Source: Shewanella sp. MBTL60-007 (lineage in GTDB: Bacteria > Pseudomonadota > Gammaproteobacteria > Enterobacterales > Shewanellaceae). Taken from it: a stretch of DNA of 37,906 nucleotides. A program made the position numbers and the translations under genes. The stretch is from the NCBI RefSeq assembly GCF_019654915.1, contig NZ_BPET01000059.1, forward strand, positions 1 to 37,906, read 5' to 3'. The notes under the pieces are model-generated. The model ran no database searches and was not told where the DNA came from. It was given only the letters and a program-made list of their open reading frames with translations. Shown piece by piece: positions 6,975-16,208 of this stretch. Positions within the stretch are counted from its first letter, which is position 1. Each line of letters begins with the position of its first letter.

Positions 6975-7991
6975 CTACTGAGTAACGAAAGGTTTGAAGG
7001 CTTCGCTATAGAAAACCTTAAAGCCATCATCTTGCTTTTCAATTAGCATTATCGCTAGATGCTCACGTTTAGCAAGTTCTAATGATGCTTTTGTGCCCAA
7101 AACCATCATAGCTGTGGCGTAGCCATCTGCGATCATAGACTGTTCATGCAATACGGTAACCGAAGCTAGCCGGTGATTTATCGGGTACCCGGTGCGTGGG
7201 TCAATCAAGTGAGAAAAACGTTGTCCGTCTTCTTCGTAATAATTACGGTAATCACCGGATGTCGCCATTGCCATGTTCTTTGGCGAAATCACCTGCTGTA
7301 CAGCAGTGCCTGAATCTGATGGCTGCTCTATTGCGATACGCCACAATGAGCCATCGGCTTTAGTGCCTCTAAGGCTAATTTCACCGCCAATCTCAACCAG
7401 ATACCCGGTTGGATGATACTTATCTAATAACGCCGCGATTTTATCGACACCAAAACCTTTGGCGATAGACGAGAGATCCACATAGATGTCTGGATTCTGC
7501 TTGCTGATCCTATTGCCATCGATCTCTATCGCATCGATCCCCGTACGCTCCATTGCAGCATCGATCTGCTGTTGCGATGGGATCTGAGTCGGGCGCTTAT
7601 CGGGCCCAAAGCCCCATAAGTTCACTATAGGACCTAATGTAATATCGAGCGCCCCATCGGTATTTTTGTATAGCTCAATACCTGTCTCAATGACGGTCGC
7701 GGTATCGGCCGATACTTGCATCCGTTCGCGGCGGGTCATTTGATTAAACTGAGACAACTCTGAATCAGGACGGTAAGTCGACATCTGATTGTTAACCTTT
7801 TCAAGGGCTAAATCGATCTCGGCTTGCAGTAACTGTGCATCAGGCATAGTTTCGCTGGGCACGACCTTAATATGATAAGTCGTCCCCATTGTGTTGCCAG
7901 ACAATGAAATCACTTCAGCTTGTTTAGAACAACCTGAAATAAAAAAGGCTAACCCTATAAGGGCCAGCCAATTTACTAAGGTCTTAACCAT
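6975..7991 (-). CDS. apbE: ApbE, FAD:protein FMN transferase (lipoprotein)
   Basis: Periplasmic Mg-dependent enzyme that attaches FMN from FAD to Thr in NqrB and NqrC. The N-terminus is a lipoprotein signal ending in ISGC, with Cys21 as the lipidation site. The family motif GNTMGTTYHIK follows at 32-42; the FAD-binding region includes GGEISLRGTK and the C-terminal HLIDPRTGYPI motif. Length 338 aa is usual. It lies 29 bp after nqrF and is part of the nqr operon, which fixes its targets as NqrB/NqrC in this cell. Stop codon and the nqrM ribosome site are adjacent. Confidence 0.95.
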   Translation of the reverse strand: MVKTLVNWLALIGLAFFISGCSKQAEVISLSGNTMGTTYHIKVVPSETMPDAQLLQAEIDLALEKVNNQMSTYRPDSELSQFNQMTRRERMQVSADTATVIETGIELYKNTDGALDITLGPIVNLWGFGPDKRPTQIPSQQQIDAAMERTGIDAIEIDGNRISKQNPDIYVDLSSIAKGFGVDKIAALLDKYHPTGYLVEIGGEISLRGTKADGSLWRIAIEQPSDSGTAVQQVISPKNMAMATSGDYRNYYEEDGQRFSHLIDPRTGYPINHRLASVTVLHEQSMIADGYATAMMVLGTKASLELAKREHLAIMLIEKQDDGFKVFYSEAFKPFVTQ

Positions 7992-8020
7992 TTTGACCTA
8001 AATCTCCAATAAGAGAGAGG

Positions 8021-9268
8021 TTAGCCACCGAAGTCATCCAATAGGATGTTTTCATCTTCGACACCAAGATCTTTAAGCATACCGATTACAGCTGCGTTCA
8101 TCATTGGTGGGCCACACATGTAATACTCACAATCTTCTGGCGCTTCATGATCACGTAAGTAGTTCTCGTACAGTACGTTATGAATAAAGCCAGTGTATCC
8201 GGTCCAGTTATCTTCAGGCTGAGGATCAGACAGTGCAACATGCCATTGGAAGTTGTCATTATCTGCCGCTAGGCCATCGAAATCTTCAACATAGAACATT
8301 TCACGGCTAGAACGTGCACCATACCAGAAGCTCATCTTACGCTTAGACTTAAGACGTTTAAGTTGGTCGAAGATATGAGAACGCATTGGCGCCATACCCG
8401 CACCACCGCCGATGAACACCATTTCAGCATCGGTATCTTTAGCGAAGAATTCACCAAATGGACCAGAAATCGTCACCTTATCACCAGCCTTTAGGCTCCA
8501 GATATACGATGACATCTTACCACAAGGTAGAGAAAGATTGCGTGGTGGCGGAGTCGCAATACGTACATTCAACATGATGATCCCTTCCTCTTCAGGATAG
8601 TTCGCCATTGAATATGCACGGATTGTTTCTTCGTCAACCTTAGACTCTAGCTTGAAGAAGCCAAAGTGCTCCCAGTCACCACGGTATTCTGCTGGTACGT
8701 CAAAGTCAGCATACTTAACATGATGAGCCGGTGCTTCAATCTGAATATAGCCACCTGCACGGAAAGGCACAGACTCGCCGTCAGGGATCCCAAGCTTAAG
8801 CTCTTTAATGAAAGTAGCTTTGTTATCGTTAGAGATAACTTCACACTCCCACTTCTTGATGCCAAAGATCTCTTCTTCTAGCTCGATTTCCATGTCAGAT
8901 TTAACGTTTACCTGACAAGATAAACGACAGCCGCCGCGGGCTTCACCCTTAGTGATATGGTCTAGCTCAGTTGGCAGAATATCACCACCACCTGACTTTA
9001 CGATAACCTTACACTGGCCACATGAGCCACCGCCACCACAAGCTGACGATACGAAAATACCGTTATCAGCAAGTGCACCCAACAGCTTGCCACCTGCTGC
9101 AGTTTTAATTGCTTTATCTGCATCTTCATTGATGCCAATCGTAATATCACCACTTGGTACTAACTTAGATTTGGCAAACAAGATGACCAAAACCAAAATC
9201 AATACAATCGCGGTAAACATACTCACACCGAGATATACATCGATTGGTGTAGATTCAAGAATACCCAT
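8021..9268 (-). CDS. nqrF: NqrF, Na+-translocating NADH:quinone reductase subunit F
   Basis: Entry subunit of Na+-NQR: takes a hydride from NADH to FAD and passes electrons through a 2Fe-2S cluster. One N-terminal helix (about 12-32) anchors it. The ferredoxin-like domain holds cluster ligands C77, C83, C86 and C118, with the same spacing as Vibrio NqrF (C70, C76, C79, C111). The FAD motif RAYSMAN and the NAD-binding FIGGGAGMAPMRS follow, with the C-terminal CGPPMM motif. Length 415 aa against 408 in Vibrio. It follows nqrE by 48 bp. Confidence 0.98.
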   Translation of the reverse strand: MGILESTPIDVYLGVSMFTAIVLILVLVILFAKSKLVPSGDITIGINEDADKAIKTAAGGKLLGALADNGIFVSSACGGGGSCGQCKVIVKSGGGDILPTELDHITKGEARGGCRLSCQVNVKSDMEIELEEEIFGIKKWECEVISNDNKATFIKELKLGIPDGESVPFRAGGYIQIEAPAHHVKYADFDVPAEYRGDWEHFGFFKLESKVDEETIRAYSMANYPEEEGIIMLNVRIATPPPRNLSLPCGKMSSYIWSLKAGDKVTISGPFGEFFAKDTDAEMVFIGGGAGMAPMRSHIFDQLKRLKSKRKMSFWYGARSSREMFYVEDFDGLAADNDNFQWHVALSDPQPEDNWTGYTGFIHNVLYENYLRDHEAPEDCEYYMCGPPMMNAAVIGMLKDLGVEDENILLDDFGG

Positions 9269-9316
9269 TAACTTATCCTTAAAGGTTCAAATTAAGACGT
9301 CGTTATGGTGCCTCTA

Positions 9317-9925
9317 TTACAGAGACACACCAGAGAACGACATGAAACCTAGAGCCATCAAACCAGCGGTAACAAAGGTAATACCTAAGCCGCGCAGCCC
9401 ATCAGGAACATCAGCATATTTTAACTTTTCACGAATACCAGCCAGTAGCACAAGTGCTAATGCCCAACCGATACCAGAACCTATGCCAAACACCAAGCTT
9501 TCACCTAGGTTGTAGTCACGCTCAACCATGAAAGATACCGCACCAAAAATTGCACAGTTTACAGTGATTAGCGGTAAGAAAATCCCCAACGCATTGTATA
9601 GCGGTGGGAAGTACTTATCTAATGTCATCTCAAGGATCTGAACCAAAGCTGCAATCACACCGATAAAGGTAATGAACTTCAAGAAGCTCAAGTCAGCATC
9701 TGGCACCCCAGCCCAAGCTAGTGCGCCTGGAGCGAGTAAACCTTGATAAATAATTTGGTTAACAGGAACTGAGATAGCCAGTACCACGATAACTGCTACA
9801 CCTAGACCCATGGCGGTGGTGACTTTCTTAGAAACAGCTAGGAAAGTACACATACCAAGGAAAAAGGATAACGCCATGTTTTCAATGAAAACAGAACGAA
9901 TCAATAGACTAATATAATGTTCCAT
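9317..9925 (-). CDS. nqrE: NqrE, Na+-NQR membrane subunit E
   Basis: Integral membrane subunit, 202 aa, with about six hydrophobic helices, of the NqrD/NqrE/RnfA/RnfE family. NqrD and NqrE are inverted-topology homologues whose half-helices hold an intramembrane iron centre bound by Cys. Visible Cys residues in conserved places are C26 in LGMCTFLAV and C120 in TVNCAIFGAV. The gene starts 5 bp after the nqrD stop, so translation is probably coupled. The protein ends LMALGFMSFSGVSL, as in Vibrio homologues. Confidence 0.97.
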   Translation of the reverse strand: MEHYISLLIRSVFIENMALSFFLGMCTFLAVSKKVTTAMGLGVAVIVVLAISVPVNQIIYQGLLAPGALAWAGVPDADLSFLKFITFIGVIAALVQILEMTLDKYFPPLYNALGIFLPLITVNCAIFGAVSFMVERDYNLGESLVFGIGSGIGWALALVLLAGIREKLKYADVPDGLRGLGITFVTAGLMALGFMSFSGVSL

Positions 9926-9930
9926 TATGC

Positions 9931-10563
9931 TTATCCTTTTGCTTCTACTTGCTCTGGCTTAATAGTACGAATAATCCAGATCAGTGCACCAATCAGGAAG
10001 AACGCACTAGGAGGCAGAAGTAATAGGCCGTTAGGCTGATACCAGCCGCCGTCTGAAATCTTACTTAAGATTTCTACGCCGAATAATGAACCATTACCAA
10101 ATAACTCACGTACGAAGCCAACTGACAGCAAGATCGCACCGTAGCCTAGACCATTACCGATACCATCCATGAAACTCATCATAGGAGGCGTCTTCATCGC
10201 ATAGGCTTCTGCACGGCCCATAACGATACAGTTAGTAATAATCAAACCAACGAATACCGATAGCTGCTTAGCAACGTCGTAAGCGTAAGCCTGTAGTACT
10301 TGGTCAACCACGATTACCAAAGATGCAATAATGGTCATCTGGACGATAATACGAACGCTGCTTGGAATGTGATTACGAATCAAAGAGATAAATAGATTCG
10401 ATAACGCACATACTGCTGTGAGTGCGATTGTCATTACCAAAGCCGTTTCCATTTTACTGGTTACAGCCAAAGCACTACATACACCCAAGATTTGCAGAGC
10501 AATCGGGTTATTGCTGAGGATAGGTCCGGTTAGAACCTGTTTAAGTTCTTTAGCATCAGCCAT
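9931..10563 (-). CDS. nqrD: NqrD, Na+-NQR membrane subunit D
   Basis: Integral membrane partner of NqrE, 210 aa, with about six helices and two conserved Cys segments (LQILGVCSALAV near 29 and LIITNCIVMGRAEA near 112), which provide ligands for the membrane iron centre on the electron path from NqrF to NqrC. Its ATG shares the A of the nqrC stop (TAATG), which implies translational coupling. Strong full-length match to the family; the C-terminus ends in a charged tail, KPEQVEAKG. Confidence 0.97.
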   Translation of the reverse strand: MADAKELKQVLTGPILSNNPIALQILGVCSALAVTSKMETALVMTIALTAVCALSNLFISLIRNHIPSSVRIIVQMTIIASLVIVVDQVLQAYAYDVAKQLSVFVGLIITNCIVMGRAEAYAMKTPPMMSFMDGIGNGLGYGAILLSVGFVRELFGNGSLFGVEILSKISDGGWYQPNGLLLLPPSAFFLIGALIWIIRTIKPEQVEAKG

Positions 10564-11357
10564 TAGCTAAGCCCTCCATTGCGAGCCTTCTCGATAAAGC
10601 GCGCAAAACCTTCTTCACCTAACCAAAATTCAAGTGAGTTCTGAACACCGTTACCCGTTAGCGTTGCACCTGACAGCGCATCAACACCGTATGGTGATGC
10701 TGCAACAGCAGGGTTCTTAGTGACGCTAATTGCAAGTTCACCCTTGTCATTGTAAAGCTTCTTACCCGTCCACTTTGCAATCCACTGAGGATTTTGAACT
10801 TCGCCACCTAGACCTGGAGTTTCACCAGAACCGGTAAAGCTGTAGTAAACCAAGCTACGAATGGTGTTTAAATCCGGTTCAACGGCTAAGAAAGCGTACA
10901 TAGTTGACCATAGGCCATAACCTTTAACTGGAATAATCACAGTCTGTAGTTTTTGGTTATCGTCATGAACTAGGTAAACAACCGCTTCATTAGCAACACG
11001 CTTAACCGATGCAATATCGTTTTTAGGCACAAAAGACGTTGCAGGTGTACGCGCCGCTTTATCAGCATCGAATGCGTTTGCATCACCTTCAACAAAGTCA
11101 CCCGTTTTAAGGTCGACTAATCTTGCTTCTACATACTTGTCGTATGTCGAAAGCACTTGCGATTTGTCAATCTTGCCTTCTCGAGGGTTGATTAAACCAG
11201 CCGCTTCAAGAATGTACTTTTGCTTATCGAGTAGCTTGTTTTCCTGCTGAGTCGGCTTCAGCAATACTGCCGCAGTCGAAACGAACATAGAGCAGATGAA
11301 ACACAAGCCAACAACAACAAACAGTGTTCTACCGAAAGAATCTTTATTACTAGCCAC
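10563..11357 (-). CDS. nqrC: NqrC, Na+-NQR subunit C (covalent FMN)
   Basis: Periplasm-facing flavoprotein subunit with one N-terminal helix. FMN is attached by ApbE to the Thr of the Dxx(S/T)GAT motif, here DALSGAT with Thr232. I start it at GTG 11357 (264 aa), preceded by GGAGG. This gives ASNKDSFGRTLF as the N-terminus, the form seen in other NqrC proteins, and overlaps the nqrB stop by 8 bp (GTGGCTAG). A longer reading frame exists upstream inside nqrB but lacks support. The Vibrio protein is 257 aa. Confidence 0.95.
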   Translation of the reverse strand: MASNKDSFGRTLFVVVGLCFICSMFVSTAAVLLKPTQQENKLLDKQKYILEAAGLINPREGKIDKSQVLSTYDKYVEARLVDLKTGDFVEGDANAFDADKAARTPATSFVPKNDIASVKRVANEAVVYLVHDDNQKLQTVIIPVKGYGLWSTMYAFLAVEPDLNTIRSLVYYSFTGSGETPGLGGEVQNPQWIAKWTGKKLYNDKGELAISVTKNPAVAASPYGVDALSGATLTGNGVQNSLEFWLGEEGFARFIEKARNGGLS

Positions 11358-12549
11358 GAGCAATCCTCCGCTTAATATTCGACTGAACCACGAAATGGTC
11401 AAATAATGGAGCAAATAGATTCGCGAACAAGATAGCCAACATCATACCTTCAGGGAAGGCTGGGTTGATAACGCGAATGAATATCGCCATAGCACCGATA
11501 AGAATACCGTAAGCCCACTTTGCATTATTAGTGAAAGACGCCGAAACAGGGTCTGTCGCCATAAACATCATACCGAAAGCGAAGCCACCTAATACAAGGT
11601 GCCAGTACCAAGGCATTGCAAACATTGGGTTAGTATCGCTACCGATAAAGTTAAGTAGGTAAGAAACGGCAATCATGCCGACCATCACACCACCGACGAT
11701 GCGCCATGAAGCGATACGGGTATAGATGATAACTGCACCACCAATCAAGATGGCTAGAGTCGATACTTCACCAACAGATCCTGGGATGAAGCCGAAGAAG
11801 GCGTCCCACCAGTCTGCCGTTAGACCATATTCCAATGTGCCTTGCGCCGCTTGGCTCAGTGCCGTTGCACCAGAGAAGCCGTCAGCAACAACCCAAGTAG
11901 TGTCACCAGACATGTTTAGCGGATAAGCAAAGAATAGGAATGCTCGGCCAGCCAATGCAGGGTTAAGGAAGTTACGCCCTGTACCACCGAAGATCTCTTT
12001 CGCAACGACCACACCAAAGGTGATACCTAGTGCAACCATCCATAGTGGAATTGTTGCTGGCAGCGTCAAAGCAAAAAGAATCGAGGTTACGAAGAAACCT
12101 TCGTTAACTTCATGACCACGGACAGAGGCAAATAAGACTTCCCATATGCCACCCACGGCAAATGTCACTGCGTAGATGGGCAGGAACCAACAGGCACCGT
12201 ACCACATCAATGCGGCAATACCAGAGCTTGCTGTCAATTCCGTACCAAACATTCCAAACAAGGCGACTTGCCATGTATCTGGAGTTGGAAAACCTGCAGC
12301 AAGTGCTTCTTGCGCCTGAAGGCCAACGTTATACATACCTACAAACATCGCAGGGAATGCACAAGCCCAGACCATAATCATCATACGTTTTAGATCTAAG
12401 TTATCACGAACGTGGGTACGTCCCTTGTTCACTAGACCTGGCGTGTAAAAGACAGTGTATGCAGCTTCAAAAAGCGCATAAAACTTCTCGTATTTTCCGC
12501 CTTTTTCAAATTGCGGTTCAATATTCTCGAAAAACTGTTTTAAGCCCAT
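11350..12549 (-). CDS. nqrB: NqrB, Na+-NQR subunit B (covalent FMN, quinone site)
   Basis: Largest membrane subunit, 399 aa with about ten helices, of the NqrB/RnfD family. It holds a covalently bound FMN on Thr229 in DGFSGAT, is thought to bind riboflavin, and forms the sodium path and the ubiquinone/korormicin site. Motifs include GTGRNFLNPALAGRAFLFFAYP near 189-210 and FMATDPVSASFTNNAKW. The amphipathic N-terminal 50 residues are normal for the subunit. It starts one base from the nqrA stop and overlaps nqrC by 8 bp. Confidence 0.98.
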   Translation of the reverse strand: MGLKQFFENIEPQFEKGGKYEKFYALFEAAYTVFYTPGLVNKGRTHVRDNLDLKRMMIMVWACAFPAMFVGMYNVGLQAQEALAAGFPTPDTWQVALFGMFGTELTASSGIAALMWYGACWFLPIYAVTFAVGGIWEVLFASVRGHEVNEGFFVTSILFALTLPATIPLWMVALGITFGVVVAKEIFGGTGRNFLNPALAGRAFLFFAYPLNMSGDTTWVVADGFSGATALSQAAQGTLEYGLTADWWDAFFGFIPGSVGEVSTLAILIGGAVIIYTRIASWRIVGGVMVGMIAVSYLLNFIGSDTNPMFAMPWYWHLVLGGFAFGMMFMATDPVSASFTNNAKWAYGILIGAMAIFIRVINPAFPEGMMLAILFANLFAPLFDHFVVQSNIKRRIARG

Positions 12550-13883
12550 TAGCCTTCCCTCACTATCGTATCTAAGCAGTCACGTAGATATGATGCATAG
12601 TCATATTTACCAGGACATACGAAAGTACACAGTGCTAAATCCTCTTCATCTAACTCCAGTGCACCTAAAGTCGCAGCGCCATCATAGTCGCCAGAAACTA
12701 GGTCACGAAGTAGCATGGTAGGAAGAATATCTAGCGGCATAACACGCTCATAGTTACCGATTGGTACCATGGCGCGATCTGAACCACCTGTGCTCGTCGT
12801 CATGTTAAACATGCGAGAAGGTGAAAGGTGACCTAAGAATGCACGAGTGATAGAGAACTTTTTAACACCAGGCATGGCCCAGCCAAATAGTTCTTTTTCA
12901 GTGCCCTCTTCCAACAAGCTCACCTGATTATGGTAACGACCAAGATAAGCATGTGGGCCCGTTGCGTTGCGGCCATTTAAAACCGAACCTGAAATACAAC
13001 GAACATTGCCCTGTGCCACTTCGCCGTCAGTCAACTGCGCCATAGAAGCACCCACTTGGGTACGAACTAGACGAGGCTTAAGCGCTTTAGGGCCACCGAT
13101 AGCCACTACACGTTGCGTATTTAGCTCACCAGTCACAAATAGCTGACCGATAGCAATGACGTCTTGATAGTTGATGTGCCACACTGTTCTGTTAGCAGAA
13201 GCAGGCAATAGGTGGTGAATATGTGTGCCGGGCAATCCTGCAGGATGCACTCCAGCAAACTCTTCAACTTGAGCATTGGCAGCAGGAATGTCTGCACCAG
13301 GAGCCTTACAAAGGTAAACTTTACCTTCAGTTAGCTTAGAAAGAAGCTTTAAGCCATTTTCAAAATCTGCTTTATGCTCTGCAATCACGATAGCAGGATC
13401 GGCTGCTAGTGGTTGCGTATCAATCGCAGTTACAAAAATACCAGCGGCGACAGAGTCGACAGCGGGTACTCGACTAAAAGGGCGTGTTCGCAAGGCAGTC
13501 CACAAGCCTGATTGAATCAGGTTGTCACGCACTTGCTGCGAATCAACCGCATCGATTGCAGTGGCGTCATATTTAGCGAAAGAGATAGATTCATCCCCTT
13601 CTACATCAATAACAACAGACTGCAGAACACGTTGAGCGCCCCGGTTAACTTCGGAAATTATGCCACTGGCTAAAGCAGTATATATTACGCCAGGATTCTT
13701 TTTATCTTCAAAGATAACCTGACCTTTCTTAACTTTGTCTCCCACCTTAATTTTCATGGTAGGACGTAAGCCAATATACTCTTCACCCAAAGTAGCTACG
13801 TGTTTGATGGCCGGGCCATCATGGATAACTTGCTCTGGCCCGCCTGTTATAGGCAGGTCCAATCCTTTCTTTATTGTAATCAT
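12549..13883 (-). CDS. nqrA: NqrA, Na+-NQR peripheral subunit A
   Basis: Cytoplasmic subunit of the sodium pump, 444 aa from the chosen start. The family N-terminus MITIKKGLDLPITGGP begins at the ATG at 13883; an upstream in-frame TTG at 13916 would add 11 residues that homologues lack. The ribosome site before 13883 is weak (GTGGAT). Family blocks are visible: GEEYIGLRPTMKIKVGDKVKKGQ, HPAGLPGTHIHHLLP and the C-terminal cysteine-bearing LALCTFVCPGKYDYASYLR. First gene of the operon; its 5' region is 13884-14444. Confidence 0.97.
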   Translation of the reverse strand: MITIKKGLDLPITGGPEQVIHDGPAIKHVATLGEEYIGLRPTMKIKVGDKVKKGQVIFEDKKNPGVIYTALASGIISEVNRGAQRVLQSVVIDVEGDESISFAKYDATAIDAVDSQQVRDNLIQSGLWTALRTRPFSRVPAVDSVAAGIFVTAIDTQPLAADPAIVIAEHKADFENGLKLLSKLTEGKVYLCKAPGADIPAANAQVEEFAGVHPAGLPGTHIHHLLPASANRTVWHINYQDVIAIGQLFVTGELNTQRVVAIGGPKALKPRLVRTQVGASMAQLTDGEVAQGNVRCISGSVLNGRNATGPHAYLGRYHNQVSLLEEGTEKELFGWAMPGVKKFSITRAFLGHLSPSRMFNMTTSTGGSDRAMVPIGNYERVMPLDILPTMLLRDLVSGDYDGAATLGALELDEEDLALCTFVCPGKYDYASYLRDCLDTIVREG

Positions 13884-14444
13884 ATCCACAAGCACTACGT
13901 TATGAAGGAAAGACAATGCGCCGCGTTCCTGCTAAACACACAAGTTTAAAACAAACTATTAACGTGTTGAGCTAGCGCAGATTTATCACGGAAATGCGAC
14001 AGCAATCACGCTAGTCGCGCGCATTTTACCGCAAATATCACAAGGTAGCCATGAAAAATGTGTCTGTTTTGAAAGCTTGCGTACGTTTTGGTTACAAACT
14101 AGCAAGGTATAGGAAGAGATTAAGACTTTACGAATGTAGCTGCAGGCCACATTCTCCATACAATTAAAAGGGTTAACTAACTTCGCTCTCATCATAACAG
14201 CAAAAAGATTACATCAAATAATAAAAAATTCCATTTTTTCTAACTGCACATTATTTGAGCTAACGAATTCTCTATCACAAACATTTTCATCTGTTAAAAA
14301 AGCTATTTAGCTGCCAAATTAAGCACCAACAGTTTATTAACAACCCAGGCAGCTACAGCCGTTCCCCAGCAACTCAGAACACCAAAAACAAGCATCTCAT
14401 TGAGATTATCACTAAAAGTTGTGAAAATAATTGCCTAACATAAT
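13884..14444. other. Intergenic region upstream of nqrA
   Basis: About 560 bp with no gene I can support. It must hold the nqr promoter. On the minus strand a TAAAAT about 130 bp before nqrA could be a -10, but I see no convincing -35 at correct spacing. A 69-codon frame at 13986-14195 lacks a ribosome site and looks like chance. The part near luxS (14220-14440) is AT-rich and otherwise featureless. Confidence 0.4.
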
Positions 14445-14468
14445 AGAAAACGGCCGTAGCCGCTTTCT
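14445..14468 (-). terminator. Intrinsic terminator of luxS
   Basis: On the minus strand AGAAAGCGGC - TACG - GCCGTTTTCT forms a 10-bp stem with one G-U pair, 28 bp after the luxS stop. The stem itself ends in a T-rich arm. Confidence 0.75.
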
Positions 14469-14496
14469 ATTCAGCGAACATTGCCAATATGCGCAT

Positions 14497-15006
14497 TTAT
14501 AGACCGTCTAAGATCTCAGCACTTAACGCTAAGTCGTCGTTACGGTTTACATTGACTCCAGCTGAAATGATGTTTCGGGCTATCTCTTTTGCTTGTTCAA
14601 GCGAGTGCATCTCATAGGTGCCACACTGATACTCATTGAGTTCAGGAATATCTGATTGCAAAGCGACCTTAAGTACGTCCTGCATCGCAGCAAGCCAAGC
14701 ATCGGCAACAACAGACTCACTAGGCGTACCAATAAGGCTCATATAGAAGCCTGTACGACATCCCATGGGGGAAATATCGATGATCTCAACACTGTCTCCA
14801 TTGAGGTGATCACGCATAAAACCAGCAAACAGATGCTCTAAAGTGTGAATACCTCGCTCACTTAAGATCTCTTTGTTAGGCGCACAAAAACGCAGATCAA
14901 ATACCGTTATCGTATCGCCTTTTGGCGTCATCATGGTTTTAGCCACACGAACCGCAGGTGCATTCATTCGAGTATGGTCAACGGTAAAACTATCTAATAA
15001 CGGCAT
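14497..15006 (-). CDS. luxS: LuxS, S-ribosylhomocysteine lyase (AI-2 synthase)
   Basis: Metalloenzyme of the activated methyl cycle: splits S-ribosylhomocysteine to homocysteine and DPD, the precursor of autoinducer-2. Metal ligands H54 and H58 with catalytic E57 lie in HTLEH, the catalytic Cys is C83 in MGCRTGFY, and the third metal ligand is C128 (QCGTYEMH). The ATG at 15006 gives the family N-terminus MPLLDSFTVDHTRM and 169 aa, with GGAG 7 nt upstream; an ATG two codons earlier is too close to GGAG. It starts 47 bp after the TRAP binding-protein gene, with no terminator in between, so it may be partly co-transcribed with the transporter. Confidence 0.97.
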   Translation of the reverse strand: MPLLDSFTVDHTRMNAPAVRVAKTMMTPKGDTITVFDLRFCAPNKEILSERGIHTLEHLFAGFMRDHLNGDSVEIIDISPMGCRTGFYMSLIGTPSESVVADAWLAAMQDVLKVALQSDIPELNEYQCGTYEMHSLEQAKEIARNIISAGVNVNRNDDLALSAEILDGL

Positions 15007-15053
15007 ATTCATTCTCCAAATTCGCTCTAACTTGCTGATGAGCATAGGTTAAG

Positions 15054-16151
15054 CTACTGCCTAAATCGACTGTAAGCATCTTCTGAGATTAAGTGATACT
15101 TACGTACCCCCGCTTCGTAGTCAATATAAGCATCATAAACTTTTTTCATAGTTGCATCCTGCATGGACTGCTCTGCTATTACTTGCTTAGATAACACAGC
15201 GAGCTGAGCCATCACTTCATCGGGAAATTGCTTGATAACCACACCGTGTTCATTGACTAAAGATTCCAGAGCAGCAATATGACGGGTGGTGTACTCATCT
15301 AACATATCTTGGTTGATCGCTTTCGCTGCCACTTTCACTATCGCTTGCAGATCCGCCGGCAAAGCGTCAAAAGCTTCTTGATTAACAAGAAACTCTAAGG
15401 TCGTTCCAGGCTCATGCCAGCCAGGGTAATAGTAAAACTTAGCTGCCTTATGTAAGCCAAAGGCTAAATCGTTAAAGGGACCCACCCACTCTGTCGCGTC
15501 AATTGCTCCGGTTTGTAGCGCCGTATAAAGTTCACGCCCAGGCAAAGTGACTGGCACGCCACCGGCTTTTTTAAGCACTTCTCCACCGAGCCCAGGTAGA
15601 CGCATCTTCAGGCCTTGCAGATCTGCCATGGAGTTGATCTCTTTATTAAACCAACCGCCCATTTGCACGCCTGTGTTGCCACCAGCAAGTGGCATGATCC
15701 CAAAGGGCTGATACACTTCCTGCCACAACTCCATGCCACCACCGTAGGTCAGCCAGCCATTCATCTCCTGAGCATTTAGCCCAAATGGAATCGAAGTAAA
15801 AAATTGCGCTGCAGGTACCTTACCTTTCCAGTAATAAGCCGCACTATGGCCCATCTGCACCGTGCCTTGGCTGACTGCATCGAATACTTCAAATGCGGGC
15901 ATGAGCTCTCCTGCACCGTAGACTTTTACTACAAGTCGGCCATTTGACATCTGGGTGACCAACTGGGCAAAACGCTCGGGAGCCATGCCAAGTCCAGGAA
16001 AGTTTTTCGGCCATGAGGTCACCAGCTTCCACTCTATCGGTTTAACATCTGTGGCATTCACAACCCCCTTATGGACATCACCAGACTCCTGCTGGCAACC
16101 GCCTAACAATAAAGCCGAAAGGGCGAATAGCGTTCCTAGTAAAAATCTCAT
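15054..16151 (-). CDS. dctP: TRAP transporter substrate-binding protein, TakP-like (predicted lipoprotein)
   Basis: Extracytoplasmic solute receptor of a TRAP transporter. It resembles Rhodobacter TakP, a 2-oxoacid binder: shared blocks are WKLVTSWPKNFPGLG, QMGHSAAYYWKGK, GNTGVQMGGWF, DATEWVGPFND and FYYYPGWHEPGT. The arginine of LKMRLPG is the likely carboxylate contact. The substrate is therefore probably a 2-keto or hydroxy monocarboxylate; this is inference. Starting at ATG 16151, with GGAG upstream, the protein has a lipobox LLGGC with Cys19, so it is probably membrane-anchored, whereas many TRAP receptors are free in the periplasm. 365 aa. Third gene of dctQ-dctM-dctP. Confidence 0.92.
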   Translation of the reverse strand: MRFLLGTLFALSALLLGGCQQESGDVHKGVVNATDVKPIEWKLVTSWPKNFPGLGMAPERFAQLVTQMSNGRLVVKVYGAGELMPAFEVFDAVSQGTVQMGHSAAYYWKGKVPAAQFFTSIPFGLNAQEMNGWLTYGGGMELWQEVYQPFGIMPLAGGNTGVQMGGWFNKEINSMADLQGLKMRLPGLGGEVLKKAGGVPVTLPGRELYTALQTGAIDATEWVGPFNDLAFGLHKAAKFYYYPGWHEPGTTLEFLVNQEAFDALPADLQAIVKVAAKAINQDMLDEYTTRHIAALESLVNEHGVVIKQFPDEVMAQLAVLSKQVIAEQSMQDATMKKVYDAYIDYEAGVRKYHLISEDAYSRFRQ

Positions 16152-16208
16152 AGCAGTATCTCCATTACTTTCATCAGTCAATATTACCCTTTTCTAAATC
16201 ACAACAAC

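Noticed and set aside
13986..14195. 69-codon minus-strand frame upstream of nqrA
   Set aside because: No ribosome site, odd composition and no family resemblance; it falls in the nqr promoter region.
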